Positions 26,360-33,603 of a DNA stretch of 64,000 nucleotides are shown here, in pieces. Every line of letters starts with the position of its first letter. The stretch's first letter is position 1. This DNA comes from JASLEW01 sp963732005. GTDB lineage: Bacteria > Acidobacteriota > Thermoanaerobaculia > Multivoradales > UBA5704. The notes beneath the pieces are model-generated. The model had not been told where the DNA came from, made no database searches, and was given only the letters and a program-made list of their open reading frames with translations. The position numbers and the translations under genes were made by a program. The stretch spans positions 930,001 to 994,000 of the forward strand of contig CAVSXT010000005.1 of NCBI GenBank assembly GCA_963732005.1. Direction: 5' to 3'.

Positions 26360-27157
26360 TCAGGGCGGCGCCAGGACGAGGAAGGGATCCAGCGCCATGC
26401 CCTCCCACCAGTGCTTGTCGGGGTTCAGGCGGAAGATGGCGAAGTGCAGGTGCGGGGCGTTGGGCGGCGCGTTGCCGGTAGTGCCGACGTAGCCGATGAC
26501 CTGGCCGCGCTGCAGCTCGGCGCCTTCGCGCAGACCGTCGGCATAGCGGTCGAGGTGGGCGTAGTAGTAGGCGTAGGTCGCCGCGGGGTCGAACTCGTAG
26601 ACGGTGTTGCCGCCCTGCCGGCTGAAGAAGAGCTTCGCCAGGCGGCCGTCCTCGACCGCCAGCACCGGCGTGCCGCGCGCCGCCATGATGTCTAGCGCCT
26701 CGTGGACGTGGCCCGTGCGGCTGTCGGCGAAGGAGTCGACCAGCTGCTCGCGCCGGACCCCCTGGACCGGCAGCAGCAGCCGGCGGCGGCGGAGGGCCGC
26801 GATCTCGTCGTCAGGGGCCGGCGGCGGGAGTGGCGCGGAGGGTGGCGCCGCGTCGGGTGGCGCTGCCGGTGACGGCGGTGCGGGTAGGACGCTGCCGCCG
26901 CCCGGGACGGCCGGCGGCGCGGCGCGGGGTGAGATGCGGGGAGGCTCGGCGCCGGGAGATGGCCGCAGGGCGGTGCTTCCCTGGCCGCTTGGCGACGGCG
27001 ACGTGGGGGAAAAGGTGCCGCCCGCCAGGCCGGCTGTCCGTTGCAGGCCGTAGACCCAGAGGACCAGCAGCACCGTCGCCGCCCCCAGCGCGTAGCCGCC
27101 GAGAACGGCGACCAGCACCGGCGGTCCCTGGCGCCGGGGCCGCTTCTCGCGGCTCAT
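26360..27157 (-). CDS. M23-family (LytM) peptidoglycan metallopeptidase, membrane anchored
   Basis: 265 residues: short basic N-terminus, one transmembrane helix (~12-36, LVAVLGGYALGAATVLLVLWVYG), a long Pro/Ser/Ala linker (~45-115), then a complete M23 domain. Zinc ligands are visible as HEALDIMAARGTPV (H-x3-D type) and HLHFAIF, with the usual YYAHLDRYADGLREGAELQRGQVIGYVGTTGN surroundings shortened to key pieces. It should cleave peptide cross-links in the periplasm, or be regulatory if inactive, but the ligand set looks complete. ATG 27157 overlaps the L,D-transpeptidase stop by 4 bp, so the cross-linking and cross-link-cutting enzymes are made together. Confidence 0.9.
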   Translation of the reverse strand: MSREKRPRRQGPPVLVAVLGGYALGAATVLLVLWVYGLQRTAGLAGGTFSPTSPSPSGQGSTALRPSPGAEPPRISPRAAPPAVPGGGSVLPAPPSPAAPPDAAPPSAPLPPPAPDDEIAALRRRRLLLPVQGVRREQLVDSFADSRTGHVHEALDIMAARGTPVLAVEDGRLAKLFFSRQGGNTVYEFDPAATYAYYYAHLDRYADGLREGAELQRGQVIGYVGTTGNAPPNAPHLHFAIFRLNPDKHWWEGMALDPFLVLAPP

Positions 27158-28383
27158 GGCTCGAAGGCGACCGGGGTCCCCGGCTTGACCAGGCCGGCGA
27201 CGGTCAGGGCGTCCCAGTTGGTCATCCGCACGCAGCCGTGCGAGTAGGTGGTGCCGATCTTCTCCGGGTCGGGGGTGCCGTGAATGCCGTAGTGCTCCTT
27301 CGACAGGTCGATCCAGACCAGGCCGACCGGGTTGTTGGGCCCAGGGGCGATGGCCGCCTTGGCGTTCTTCGGATTGGCGTCCCAGAACAGCTGCGGGTTG
27401 TAATGGAAGACCGGGCGGTGGGAGACGCCCAGCACCTTCCAGTTGCCGAGCGGCAGCGGGTCGTGCTCGCTGCCTGCCGACACCGGCGCGAAGAACAGCA
27501 GGTCGTCGCCGTTGTCCACCGTCAGGGTGAGCCGTGACTTCGAGACCACGATCCGGGCGTTGGCGGGCGGCGACGCCGTCCGCCGCTCGAGGACCTGGCG
27601 CACATTGGGTACCTGGATGGTCTCGCCGGCGACGAACTGGGCTTGCGGATTGCGCGCGTGCAGCAGCTTCTCGGAGGTGTGGAAGCGCTCGGCGAGCAGC
27701 TGCAGCGGCGAGTCGTAGCCCAGCGCCGGCAACTTGGCCTTCGCCTCCATGTCCGCCGGGATCTCGTAGAACGGCCCCTTGGTGTCGTCGGCGGTGATGG
27801 TGTACGCCGTCCAGGGCGTGCCGCCGCTTGCCGCCAGCAGGTTCTGCCAGGTGAGCGGGTCGACCTGGCCGGTGACCGGCAGGTCGTGGGCCTCCTGGAA
27901 GCCGGCCAGGGCCTTGCGCGTGTTCTCGCCGAAGGCGCCGTCGACGACGCCGGGAGAGAAGTTGACCCGGTCGAGCAGTGCCTGGACGTCGGCCGCTTCC
28001 TGCGGCGACGCCGGCGGTAGGGGAGGGGTGGCCGGGGTAGCCGGGCTCTGGGACGGCGCGGTCGGGTTTTGGGGTGGTAGCGGCGGGTTCTGGGGCGACT
28101 GCGGCGTCGCCGGCGGCGGTTTCTGGGTCGGTGGTGCCGGAGCCGCCGGGCTCTGGAAGGGAGCGGCCGGCGGCGGGCTCTGTGCCGGCGGCGCCTGGAG
28201 CTGGGACGGCGGCGGCGCGGGCGGCGCCTGGCGGCCGCTGCCGGTCGCCGCGGCCAGCAGTAGGGCCGCCGGGACGAGCGCGGCCAGGATGCCGGCCCGC
28301 CGGCCGCGGCGGGTTCGTGGGAGCGGCACGATCGAGTTGGCGGGCGCGGGGCTGCCGCCTCGGTTTTTCATGGCTGCTTTCAT
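27154..28383 (-). CDS. L,D-transpeptidase (YkuD) with peptidoglycan-binding domain
   Basis: 409 residues: hydrophobic signal/anchor (ILAALVPAALLLAAATGSG), Pro/Gln-rich linker (~55-125), a PG_binding_1 domain (VQALLDRVNFSPGVVDGAFGENTRKALAGFQ, cut here to its key parts FSPGVVDGAFG and ALAGFQEAH), a LysM-like segment (LLAERFHTSEKLLHARNP), then the YkuD catalytic domain with HGTPDP and SHGCVRM, holding the active-site His and Cys. It forms 3-3 cross-links or attaches proteins to peptidoglycan. ATG 28383 is chosen because it lies 54 bases after the -12 element of a sigma-54-type promoter; ATG 28371 is an alternative, and a longer TTG-started frame overlaps that promoter. Operon with the M23 peptidase (ATGA overlap). 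Confidence 0.9.
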   Translation of the reverse strand: MKAAMKNRGGSPAPANSIVPLPRTRRGRRAGILAALVPAALLLAAATGSGRQAPPAPPPSQLQAPPAQSPPPAAPFQSPAAPAPPTQKPPPATPQSPQNPPLPPQNPTAPSQSPATPATPPLPPASPQEAADVQALLDRVNFSPGVVDGAFGENTRKALAGFQEAHDLPVTGQVDPLTWQNLLAASGGTPWTAYTITADDTKGPFYEIPADMEAKAKLPALGYDSPLQLLAERFHTSEKLLHARNPQAQFVAGETIQVPNVRQVLERRTASPPANARIVVSKSRLTLTVDNGDDLLFFAPVSAGSEHDPLPLGNWKVLGVSHRPVFHYNPQLFWDANPKNAKAAIAPGPNNPVGLVWIDLSKEHYGIHGTPDPEKIGTTYSHGCVRMTNWDALTVAGLVKPGTPVAFEP

Positions 28384-28436
28384 CTTTCGCGTCTCGCGTC
28401 CGACGGAATCACCTGCGAGCCTCTGCTCCGTGCTTT

Positions 28437-28451
28437 GCAAGGCCGGGGCCA
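28437..28451 (-). promoter_or_regulatory. Sigma-54 (-24/-12) promoter of L,D-transpeptidase/M23 operon
   Basis: The minus strand reads TGGCCCCGGCCTTGC followed by AAA: TGGC at -24 and TTGCAA at -12 with exact 10-base GG-to-GC spacing. The -12 end lies 54 bases before ATG 28383, nearly the same as the 53 bases at the BamA-like operon. Likely a second target of the sigma-54 regulator encoded at 18413-19795 (inference). Confidence 0.65.
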
Positions 28452-28489
28452 GAGCGCGGCCGGGGCAGGGGACCCGGCGCCCCGGAGGT

Positions 28490-30127
28490 TCAGCCGGGGA
28501 GGATGACCACCCGGCGGTAGTGGCCCTCGCCTTTGCTCTCGGAAGCCAGGCCGTGGCGCTCGACGATCTGGTGCTGCAGCCGGCGGAGGTAGGGGTTGCG
28601 CGGCGCCAGCTCGACCGGCTCGCCGAGGTCGAGCACCTCGTCGATGGCGGCCTCCGCCTCGTCGATGGCGGCCTCGTCGGCGGCCCCGATGTCGGCCGGT
28701 TGGCCGAGGTCGAGCGCGGCGCGCAGCGTGTTCTCGATCTGCACGATGGTGTTGCTCTTGACGATCGCCACCGGGATGCCGCGCGCCTGCGCCTCGCGTA
28801 GCCGCCGGGGCTGGCGCCGTTCCTGGGCCTTCAGGGTCAGCACCAGATCGGCGCCGTCGAGGTCCTCGACGATCAGCGCCGGGGCGCGGAACTTGCGGAT
28901 GGCGCGCTCGAGCTTCGCCTTGGACACGGCGTAAGGGTGGATCCGCACCAGCTTGCGCGGTCGCCGCTGCTGGAAGACGCTCGGTGGCGCCACCGCCACC
29001 TCTCCCGGCCGGCGGGTGGCTGCCGCTGCGCCGCGGTCTCCTGCCGGCTCCCCGGCGTCCGCCGCTTGCCGTCCTGCCGGCTCCGGCGGCGCCGTCAGGC
29101 GGCGCGATGGCCGGCGCCTGCTGAAAGCGGGTGCCAGCGTGTCCGAGCGCTGGATCTCGACCCCGCCGGCTGCCGTCCGCAGGCGCAGCTCGGGGCGCGC
29201 CGGCGCTTCGCGCAGCAGGCGGTCGACCACCTCGGCGACGTCATGGTGGACGGCCAGCCGCTCCTTGTCCTGGATCTCGATCAGCACGGCGAAGGTGGGC
29301 GGGGCCTTGCGCTCGAGCACCGTCTTCTGGGTCCCCCGCCGGCGCGCCTCCTCGTCGGAGAGGGTGACCGCCTGGATGCCGCCCACCAGGTCCGACAGGG
29401 TGGGGTTCTGCAGCAGGTTCTCGAGGGTGTTGCCGTGGGCGGTGGCGATCAGCTGCACGCCGCGCTCGGCGATGGTGCGGGCGGCCATGGCTTCCGCGGT
29501 GGTGCCGATCTCGTCGATGACGATCACCTGCGGCATGTGGTTTTCCACCGCCTCGATCATCACCGCGTGCTGCAGCTCGGGGGCGGGCACCTGCATGCGC
29601 CGGGCGCGTCCGATCCCCGGGTGCGGGACGTCGCCGTCGCCGGCGATCTCGTTGGAGGTGTCGACGACGACGACCCGCTTGGCGAGGTCGTCGGCCAGCA
29701 CTCGCGCCGCCTCGCGCAGCAGCGTCGTCTTGCCGACGCCGGGGCGGCCGAGCAGCAGGATCGAGCGGCCCGCCTCGATCACGTCGCGCAGGATGTCGAC
29801 GGTGCCGTAGACGGCGCGGCCGATGCGGCAGGTCAGGCCGACGACGTCGCCGCGGCGGTTGCGCAGCGCCGAGATCCGGTGCAGGGTGCGCTCGATGCCG
29901 GCCCGGTTGTCCTTGCCGAAGTCGCCGACCCGGTCCACGACGTAAGCGATGTCCTGGCGGGTGACCGGCGCGGCGGTGAGCTCGACGCCGCGCTCGGCGA
30001 AGCGCGCCTCCGGCGCCCGGCCTAGATCGAGCACGATCTCGAGCAGCGCCTCGCCGTCCGGCCCGGCTTCGATGGCCTGGCGGAGGTGCGGCGGCATCAC
30101 CCCGAGCAGCAGCTCGAGGTCGTCCAT
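28490..30127 (-). CDS. R3H-domain AAA ATPase (Ycf45/SpoIIIAA-like single-stranded nucleic acid binding)
   Basis: 545 residues. N-terminal half: AAA ATPase with Walker A GRPGVGKTTLL, Walker B VIVIDEIGT and DTSNEIAGDGDVPHPGIG, a signature of the Ycf45/SpoIIIAA-like group. Middle: basic, Pro-rich linker (~320-385). C-terminal: nucleotide-binding-like block (RKLVRIHPYAVSKAKLERAI, ADLVLTLKAQER, VAIVKSNTIVQIENTLR) and an R3H motif region (NPYLRRLQHQIVERHGLASESKGEGHYRRV). Such proteins are widespread in bacteria and plastids; the role is thought to involve RNA or ssDNA, without a settled function. ATG 30127 is used because the upstream open frame is low-complexity and overlaps the divergent gene. 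It is transcribed away from the ketoacyl synthase gene. Confidence 0.87.
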   Translation of the reverse strand: MDDLELLLGVMPPHLRQAIEAGPDGEALLEIVLDLGRAPEARFAERGVELTAAPVTRQDIAYVVDRVGDFGKDNRAGIERTLHRISALRNRRGDVVGLTCRIGRAVYGTVDILRDVIEAGRSILLLGRPGVGKTTLLREAARVLADDLAKRVVVVDTSNEIAGDGDVPHPGIGRARRMQVPAPELQHAVMIEAVENHMPQVIVIDEIGTTAEAMAARTIAERGVQLIATAHGNTLENLLQNPTLSDLVGGIQAVTLSDEEARRRGTQKTVLERKAPPTFAVLIEIQDKERLAVHHDVAEVVDRLLREAPARPELRLRTAAGGVEIQRSDTLAPAFSRRRPSRRLTAPPEPAGRQAADAGEPAGDRGAAAATRRPGEVAVAPPSVFQQRRPRKLVRIHPYAVSKAKLERAIRKFRAPALIVEDLDGADLVLTLKAQERRQPRRLREAQARGIPVAIVKSNTIVQIENTLRAALDLGQPADIGAADEAAIDEAEAAIDEVLDLGEPVELAPRNPYLRRLQHQIVERHGLASESKGEGHYRRVVILPG

Positions 30128-30172
30128 GATTGGTCGTCCCGACACCGCCGACGATTGTAATGCGCCGGGGCT

Positions 30173-31933
30173 GTGGCACAATCCTGGCTTCCGACAGGAG
30201 GGACGACGCTGGGCAGGAGGGTTGGAGTCTTCGGCTGGGGAATCGTGGCACCGCGGTCGCCCGACATGGCGAGCTTCGCGCGCAACCTCGAATGCGCCGA
30301 GAGCTGGCTGACGCCGTTCCACGGCTTCGGGCCCGACAATTTCCTGGTCGGCCTGCCGCAATTCGCGTTCGCCGACTACCGCCCCTGGATCGCCGAGCGC
30401 TTCCCGCCCAGCCGTTTCCGCCAGCTCGAGGAGAAGATGGACCTGCCGGCGCTCTACGCGATCGGCGCCTTCATCCAGTCCTTGGGGCAGAACCCGGGAC
30501 TAGAGCAGGAGCTGGCCCGGCTGGGCGACCGCGCCCACGTCTACGTCGGCACCGGCCTCGGCAGCCTGGGGGCGATCGCCCAGAACGCCGTGGCCCTCGC
30601 CCGGGCGCAGCGCCGCTGGGATCGCTGCTGGGCGGAGCGCAATCCGGAGCTTGCCGCATGGCGGCAAGCGCGCGCCGCCGGCACCGCGACGGTGGTGCCG
30701 GGGATGCCGCCCGATCCCGCCGACCTTGCCGGCGGCGGCGCCGGCGGCAGAGCCGGCGGTGCCGGTGACGACGGTGACGGCGCTGGCGGCAGGGCTCCCG
30801 GCGCCCATGGCGCGGGTGGCGTGGATGCCGGGACTACCGGGGACGTGGGAGATGGCGGGGATGTCGAGGTCTGGGACGCCGAGGCGGCCGACCGGCTGGA
30901 GGACGCCCAGGCGGCCTGGTGGCATTACTGGGCCGGGCGCTCGCCCGACCTGCACGCCTACCTGGGCGAGCTGGCCGCCGTCGAGGGGCTGTCGGTCGAG
31001 GGCGACGTCGAGCGCGGCAAGATGAGCGTGCTCAAGGAGAAGCAGCGCCGGCTGGGGCAGCTCCAGAAGCGCTGGCGGGCGCCGGTGCCGCCCTGGCAGG
31101 CGGTGTCGGCCAACCTGGTGTGGAACATCCAGAACACTCCGGCGTCGCAGGTTTCGATGCTGGGCCGCATCACCGGGCTGACCTTTGCGCCGGTGGCGGC
31201 CTGTTCGACCTTCGGGGTGGCGCTGAAGCTGGCGATGGACGCGATCTCTCGCGGCGAGGCCAGCGCGGTGGTGGTCGGCGCCACCGATCCGCCGCCGTTG
31301 CCGCTCAGCGTCGGCGCCTTCTACAGCGCCCGGGTGGTGGCGGCCGACGCGACGGTGTCGAAGCCGCTCACCGGCTTGCGCGGCACGCACGTCGCGGGGG
31401 GCGCGGTGATCTGGGTGGTCGGCGACCTCGAGCACATGCGGGAGCGCGGCTTCCGCCCGCTGGGGATGGAGCCGCTGGCGGTGGGAGTGAGCTCCGACGC
31501 CGATCACATCATCACCCCGTCGACCGCGGGGCCGCTCGCCGCCATCCGGCAGGCGCTGGCGGCCGCCGGGGTGCGGCCCGACGAGCTGGGTACCTGGGAC
31601 CTCCACGCCACCGCGACGCCGGGCGACGACCGCGAGGTGGCGACGCTGCGTTCGCTGGTGCCCGACTCGGTGCTGGTCACCGCCCGCAAGGGCACCTTCG
31701 GGCACGGCATGTCGGCCGGCGGCGGCTGGGAGCTCACCGCGCAGTACCTGGGCTACGAGCGCGGGCGGATCTATCCCACACCCCTGCAGGCGGACGACCT
31801 GAACCGGGAGATCGCCGCCCGGCACGGGCGGTTCGCGTTCGACAGCTCCTGCGTAGCACCCGCCGGGCCGGCCGGGAAGCTGTCGATGGGGATCGGGGGC
31901 ATCAACGCTTGCGTCATATCGCGGCCGTGGTGA
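30173..31933 (+). CDS. Lone beta-ketoacyl synthase (KAS II-like) with Gly-rich insertion
   Basis: 586 residues, longer than the ~410 of FabF. Thiolase-fold signs: N-terminal strand RRVGVFGWGIVAP, YVGTGLGSLGA, active-site Cys in AACSTFGVALKLAMDAI, first His in DLHATATPGDD (HAT where FabF has HGT), second His in KGTFGHGMSAGGG, and the closing MGIGGINACVI. All three catalytic residues are present. A long low-complexity Gly/Asp/Ala insert (about residues 185-240, bases ~30725-30890) interrupts the first half. No acyl carrier or other fatty-acid gene is nearby, so its product is unknown. Start is uncertain: GTG 30173 is the first in frame, but CTG 30209 has AGGAGGG 6 bases upstream and the conserved part begins right after it. 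A TTGTAA/CACAAT pair with 16-base spacing (30155-30182) could be its promoter. Confidence 0.85.
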   Translation: MAQSWLPTGGTTLGRRVGVFGWGIVAPRSPDMASFARNLECAESWLTPFHGFGPDNFLVGLPQFAFADYRPWIAERFPPSRFRQLEEKMDLPALYAIGAFIQSLGQNPGLEQELARLGDRAHVYVGTGLGSLGAIAQNAVALARAQRRWDRCWAERNPELAAWRQARAAGTATVVPGMPPDPADLAGGGAGGRAGGAGDDGDGAGGRAPGAHGAGGVDAGTTGDVGDGGDVEVWDAEAADRLEDAQAAWWHYWAGRSPDLHAYLGELAAVEGLSVEGDVERGKMSVLKEKQRRLGQLQKRWRAPVPPWQAVSANLVWNIQNTPASQVSMLGRITGLTFAPVAACSTFGVALKLAMDAISRGEASAVVVGATDPPPLPLSVGAFYSARVVAADATVSKPLTGLRGTHVAGGAVIWVVGDLEHMRERGFRPLGMEPLAVGVSSDADHIITPSTAGPLAAIRQALAAAGVRPDELGTWDLHATATPGDDREVATLRSLVPDSVLVTARKGTFGHGMSAGGGWELTAQYLGYERGRIYPTPLQADDLNREIAARHGRFAFDSSCVAPAGPAGKLSMGIGGINACVISRPW

Positions 31934-32012
31934 GGGGCGCGGTGGCCGGTGGGTCTATGCCGCTTCGGCTACGGCTACCGAGATCCGCGCTAGCCGGGGT
32001 GAGGGGAGTGGC

Positions 32013-32336
32013 TTAGGTCCCCAGATGGGTCGCAGTGCCGTGCCGGGGCAGCTCGAGGGCCGTAAGGATCTCGGGCACGAGATGCCGGAGGTCCGTCAGT
32101 CGGTTGGTCTTGGCGTGGAGGATGACGACGGCGATCGGCAGCGAGCTCAAGCGCTGCTGAAAGGAGAGATTGCGATCGACGGTGACGAAGACATCGAAGT
32201 GCTCAGCCGCCGCCAGGGCAAGCAGCTCGCCATTCTTGATCGATGCCCAGCTCATCTGGCCAACGGTCTTGACGTCGTGGCCCACGATGTCGCGAGACAG
32301 TCGCCAATCAATGCACTCGTCGAGGAGGATCCTCAC
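32013..32336 (-). CDS. DUF5615 PIN-like putative toxin
   Basis: 107 residues, the usual length. The N-terminus RILLDECIDWRLSRDI, then GHDVKTV, the acidic/hydrophobic middle ELLALAAAEHFDVFVTVDRNLSFQQ and VVILHAKTNRLTDLRHLVP match DUF5615 (Mut7-C/PIN-like fold), with the acidic residues D (DE in LLDECID; VTVDRN) that would form the nuclease site. These are paired with DUF433 antitoxins as type II toxin-antitoxin systems. GTG 32336 overlaps the antitoxin stop by 4 bp. The pair sits at the edge of a recombination scar, which fits a mobile module. Confidence 0.85.
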   Translation of the reverse strand: MRILLDECIDWRLSRDIVGHDVKTVGQMSWASIKNGELLALAAAEHFDVFVTVDRNLSFQQRLSSLPIAVVILHAKTNRLTDLRHLVPEILTALELPRHGTATHLGT

Positions 32337-32545
32337 AGGATCGCGGTGACGAGGCGCTCGGTTGCCGCCTCGAGAAAAGCGATGACTTGCTCCCGCTTGA
32401 CAGAGGGGAAGCCCTCGAGGAAGTCGTCAATCGACTCTCCCCCCTCGAGATAGTCGAGAAGGGTTTGGACGGGTACCCGGGTCCCCGGGAACACCGCGGT
32501 TCCACCCATGACTTCGGGGTCGCGGGAGAGGACGGCGCCATCCAT
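32333..32545 (-). CDS. DUF433 putative antitoxin
   Basis: 70-residue DUF433 protein: VLSRDPEVMGGTAVFPGTRVPVQ, LLDYLEGGESIDDFLEGFPSV and REQVIAFLEAATERL are the standard family segments, forming a helix-turn-helix-like domain. It is expected to bind DNA at its own promoter and neutralise the DUF5615 protein encoded immediately downstream (4-bp overlap). ATG 32545 gives the usual N-terminus. The promoter should lie in 32546-32620, which is not otherwise coding. Confidence 0.85.
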   Translation of the reverse strand: MDGAVLSRDPEVMGGTAVFPGTRVPVQTLLDYLEGGESIDDFLEGFPSVKREQVIAFLEAATERLVTAIL

Positions 32546-32690
32546 GACGGCAATGTACTCTGGGTGCCGCCAGGGCGCAACCCGGGACCGGCCGTCCGCT
32601 AAAAGTGCAGGTCTGGTGACTGCCGGGCCGTCCCGCCAGGTGCTAGTGAAGCCCTACTATCGGAAATCCGGCCATCAAGGAGACCGACCG

Positions 32691-32911
32691 GAAGCGCTGG
32701 CGGGCGCCGGTGCCGCCCTGGTAGGCGGTGTCAGCCAACTTGGTGTGGAACATCCAGAACACCACCCTGGCGTCGCAGGTTTCGGTGCTGGGCCGCATCA
32801 ACGGCTTGACCTTTGCGCCGTCAACTGACACCCAATCGCCTTTGCGCCCGGCGGCTGCCTGCTCGACCTCCGGGGTGGCGCTGGAGCGGGCGATGGATGC
32901 CATCGCTCGTG
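32691..32911 (+). pseudogene. Degenerate partial copy of the ketoacyl synthase gene
   Basis: Bases 32691 onward repeat 31066 onward of the ketoacyl synthase gene almost base for base (GAAGCGCTGGCGGGCGCCGG...), covering the segment that encodes SANLVWNIQNT, LGRI-GLTFAP, the ACST active-site region and AMDAI. The copy has an in-frame stop (CTGGTAGGCG where the parent has CTGGCAGGCG), several substitutions, and a ~28-base insertion flanked by a repeated CCTTTGCGCC. It is a non-functional fragment left by a duplication or recombination. Its right edge abuts the recombinase fragments. Confidence 0.85.
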
Positions 32912-33361
32912 AAAAAGGCCAGCGCGGCGAGGTGGGACCGCGCACCGAGACGTGCCGAAATGAACGAGCGGAGCGCCGTCAAACGGAGGTTCCGGGCACG
33001 CCGGGAATTGCCGCGCTCGGTCTCGAGGAAGTCAAGAAACGAGAGGATGATTGGCGCATCGAGATCGTCGAGAGTCAGCGCCGAGGGCGTCCGCCCTGTG
33101 CGTTGCTCGGTGTAACGAAGCAGCAGCTCGAAAGTGTCGCGATAGCTCGCGATCGTGTGCGCGCTTGGCGTGGCCGAGGTAGGTGGCGAGCGCGTGAATC
33201 TTGCGATCGACCTCGGTGCCTTCCTCGTACCAGCGCAGGAGGCGCCGCACTACGAACGTGTGCCGCAGGTCGTGAATCCGCTGCCGGCACGTACGCCCGT
33301 GTGCGGTCCAACCCAGGCGCTTCCTGAGCCCGGCGAAGACCGTCTCCACAGTTGCGCGCGT
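32912..33361 (-). pseudogene. Tyrosine recombinase remnants (C-terminal piece fused to N-terminal piece)
   Basis: Reading the minus strand, 33361-33164 encodes a recombinase catalytic end: TVETVFAGLRKRLGW, RIHDLRHTFVVRRLLRW and LATYLGHAK (HxxR box and LGH). Directly after, in another frame (33158-32945), comes a recombinase N-terminal core-binding segment: HTIASYRDTFELLLRYTEQR, PSALTLDDLDAPIIL, FLDFLETERGN, NLRLTALRSF. The C-terminal part therefore precedes the N-terminal part, as if two tandem recombinase genes had collapsed by deletion. Neither is complete. The flanking 33362-33603 holds no gene that I can support; the 215-residue open frame across it is mostly low complexity. Confidence 0.8.
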
Positions 33362-33603
33362 GAGCATGGCAGCGCGCGATGCGTACAGAAGTAGCCTCTC
33401 GACGGAGGAGCCTTGCGGCACGCGTCGCGGAAGGTAGCGTAACGGATGAGCGCCTGGGTAGCGGTCGGGTGGAGTGGGACGAGGCGGGGCCCGCCGAGCG
33501 GTGCGACGGGGTGGCCCTATGCCGTCGCTTCGAGGCGGCTCTTGTCGTGGGCCGCCGGCCGCCATAGCATCAGCATCCGCGGAGCTCTTTCGCCGGAGGG
33601 ACG

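Noticed and set aside
30174..30188. TGGCACAATCCTGGC as a third sigma-54 promoter, before the ketoacyl synthase
   Set aside because: The -24 half is excellent, but the -12 reads TGGC, and the predicted start (~30200) would fall inside the ribosome site of the likely start codon, leaving no leader. An overlapping sigma-70-like pair is at least as good.
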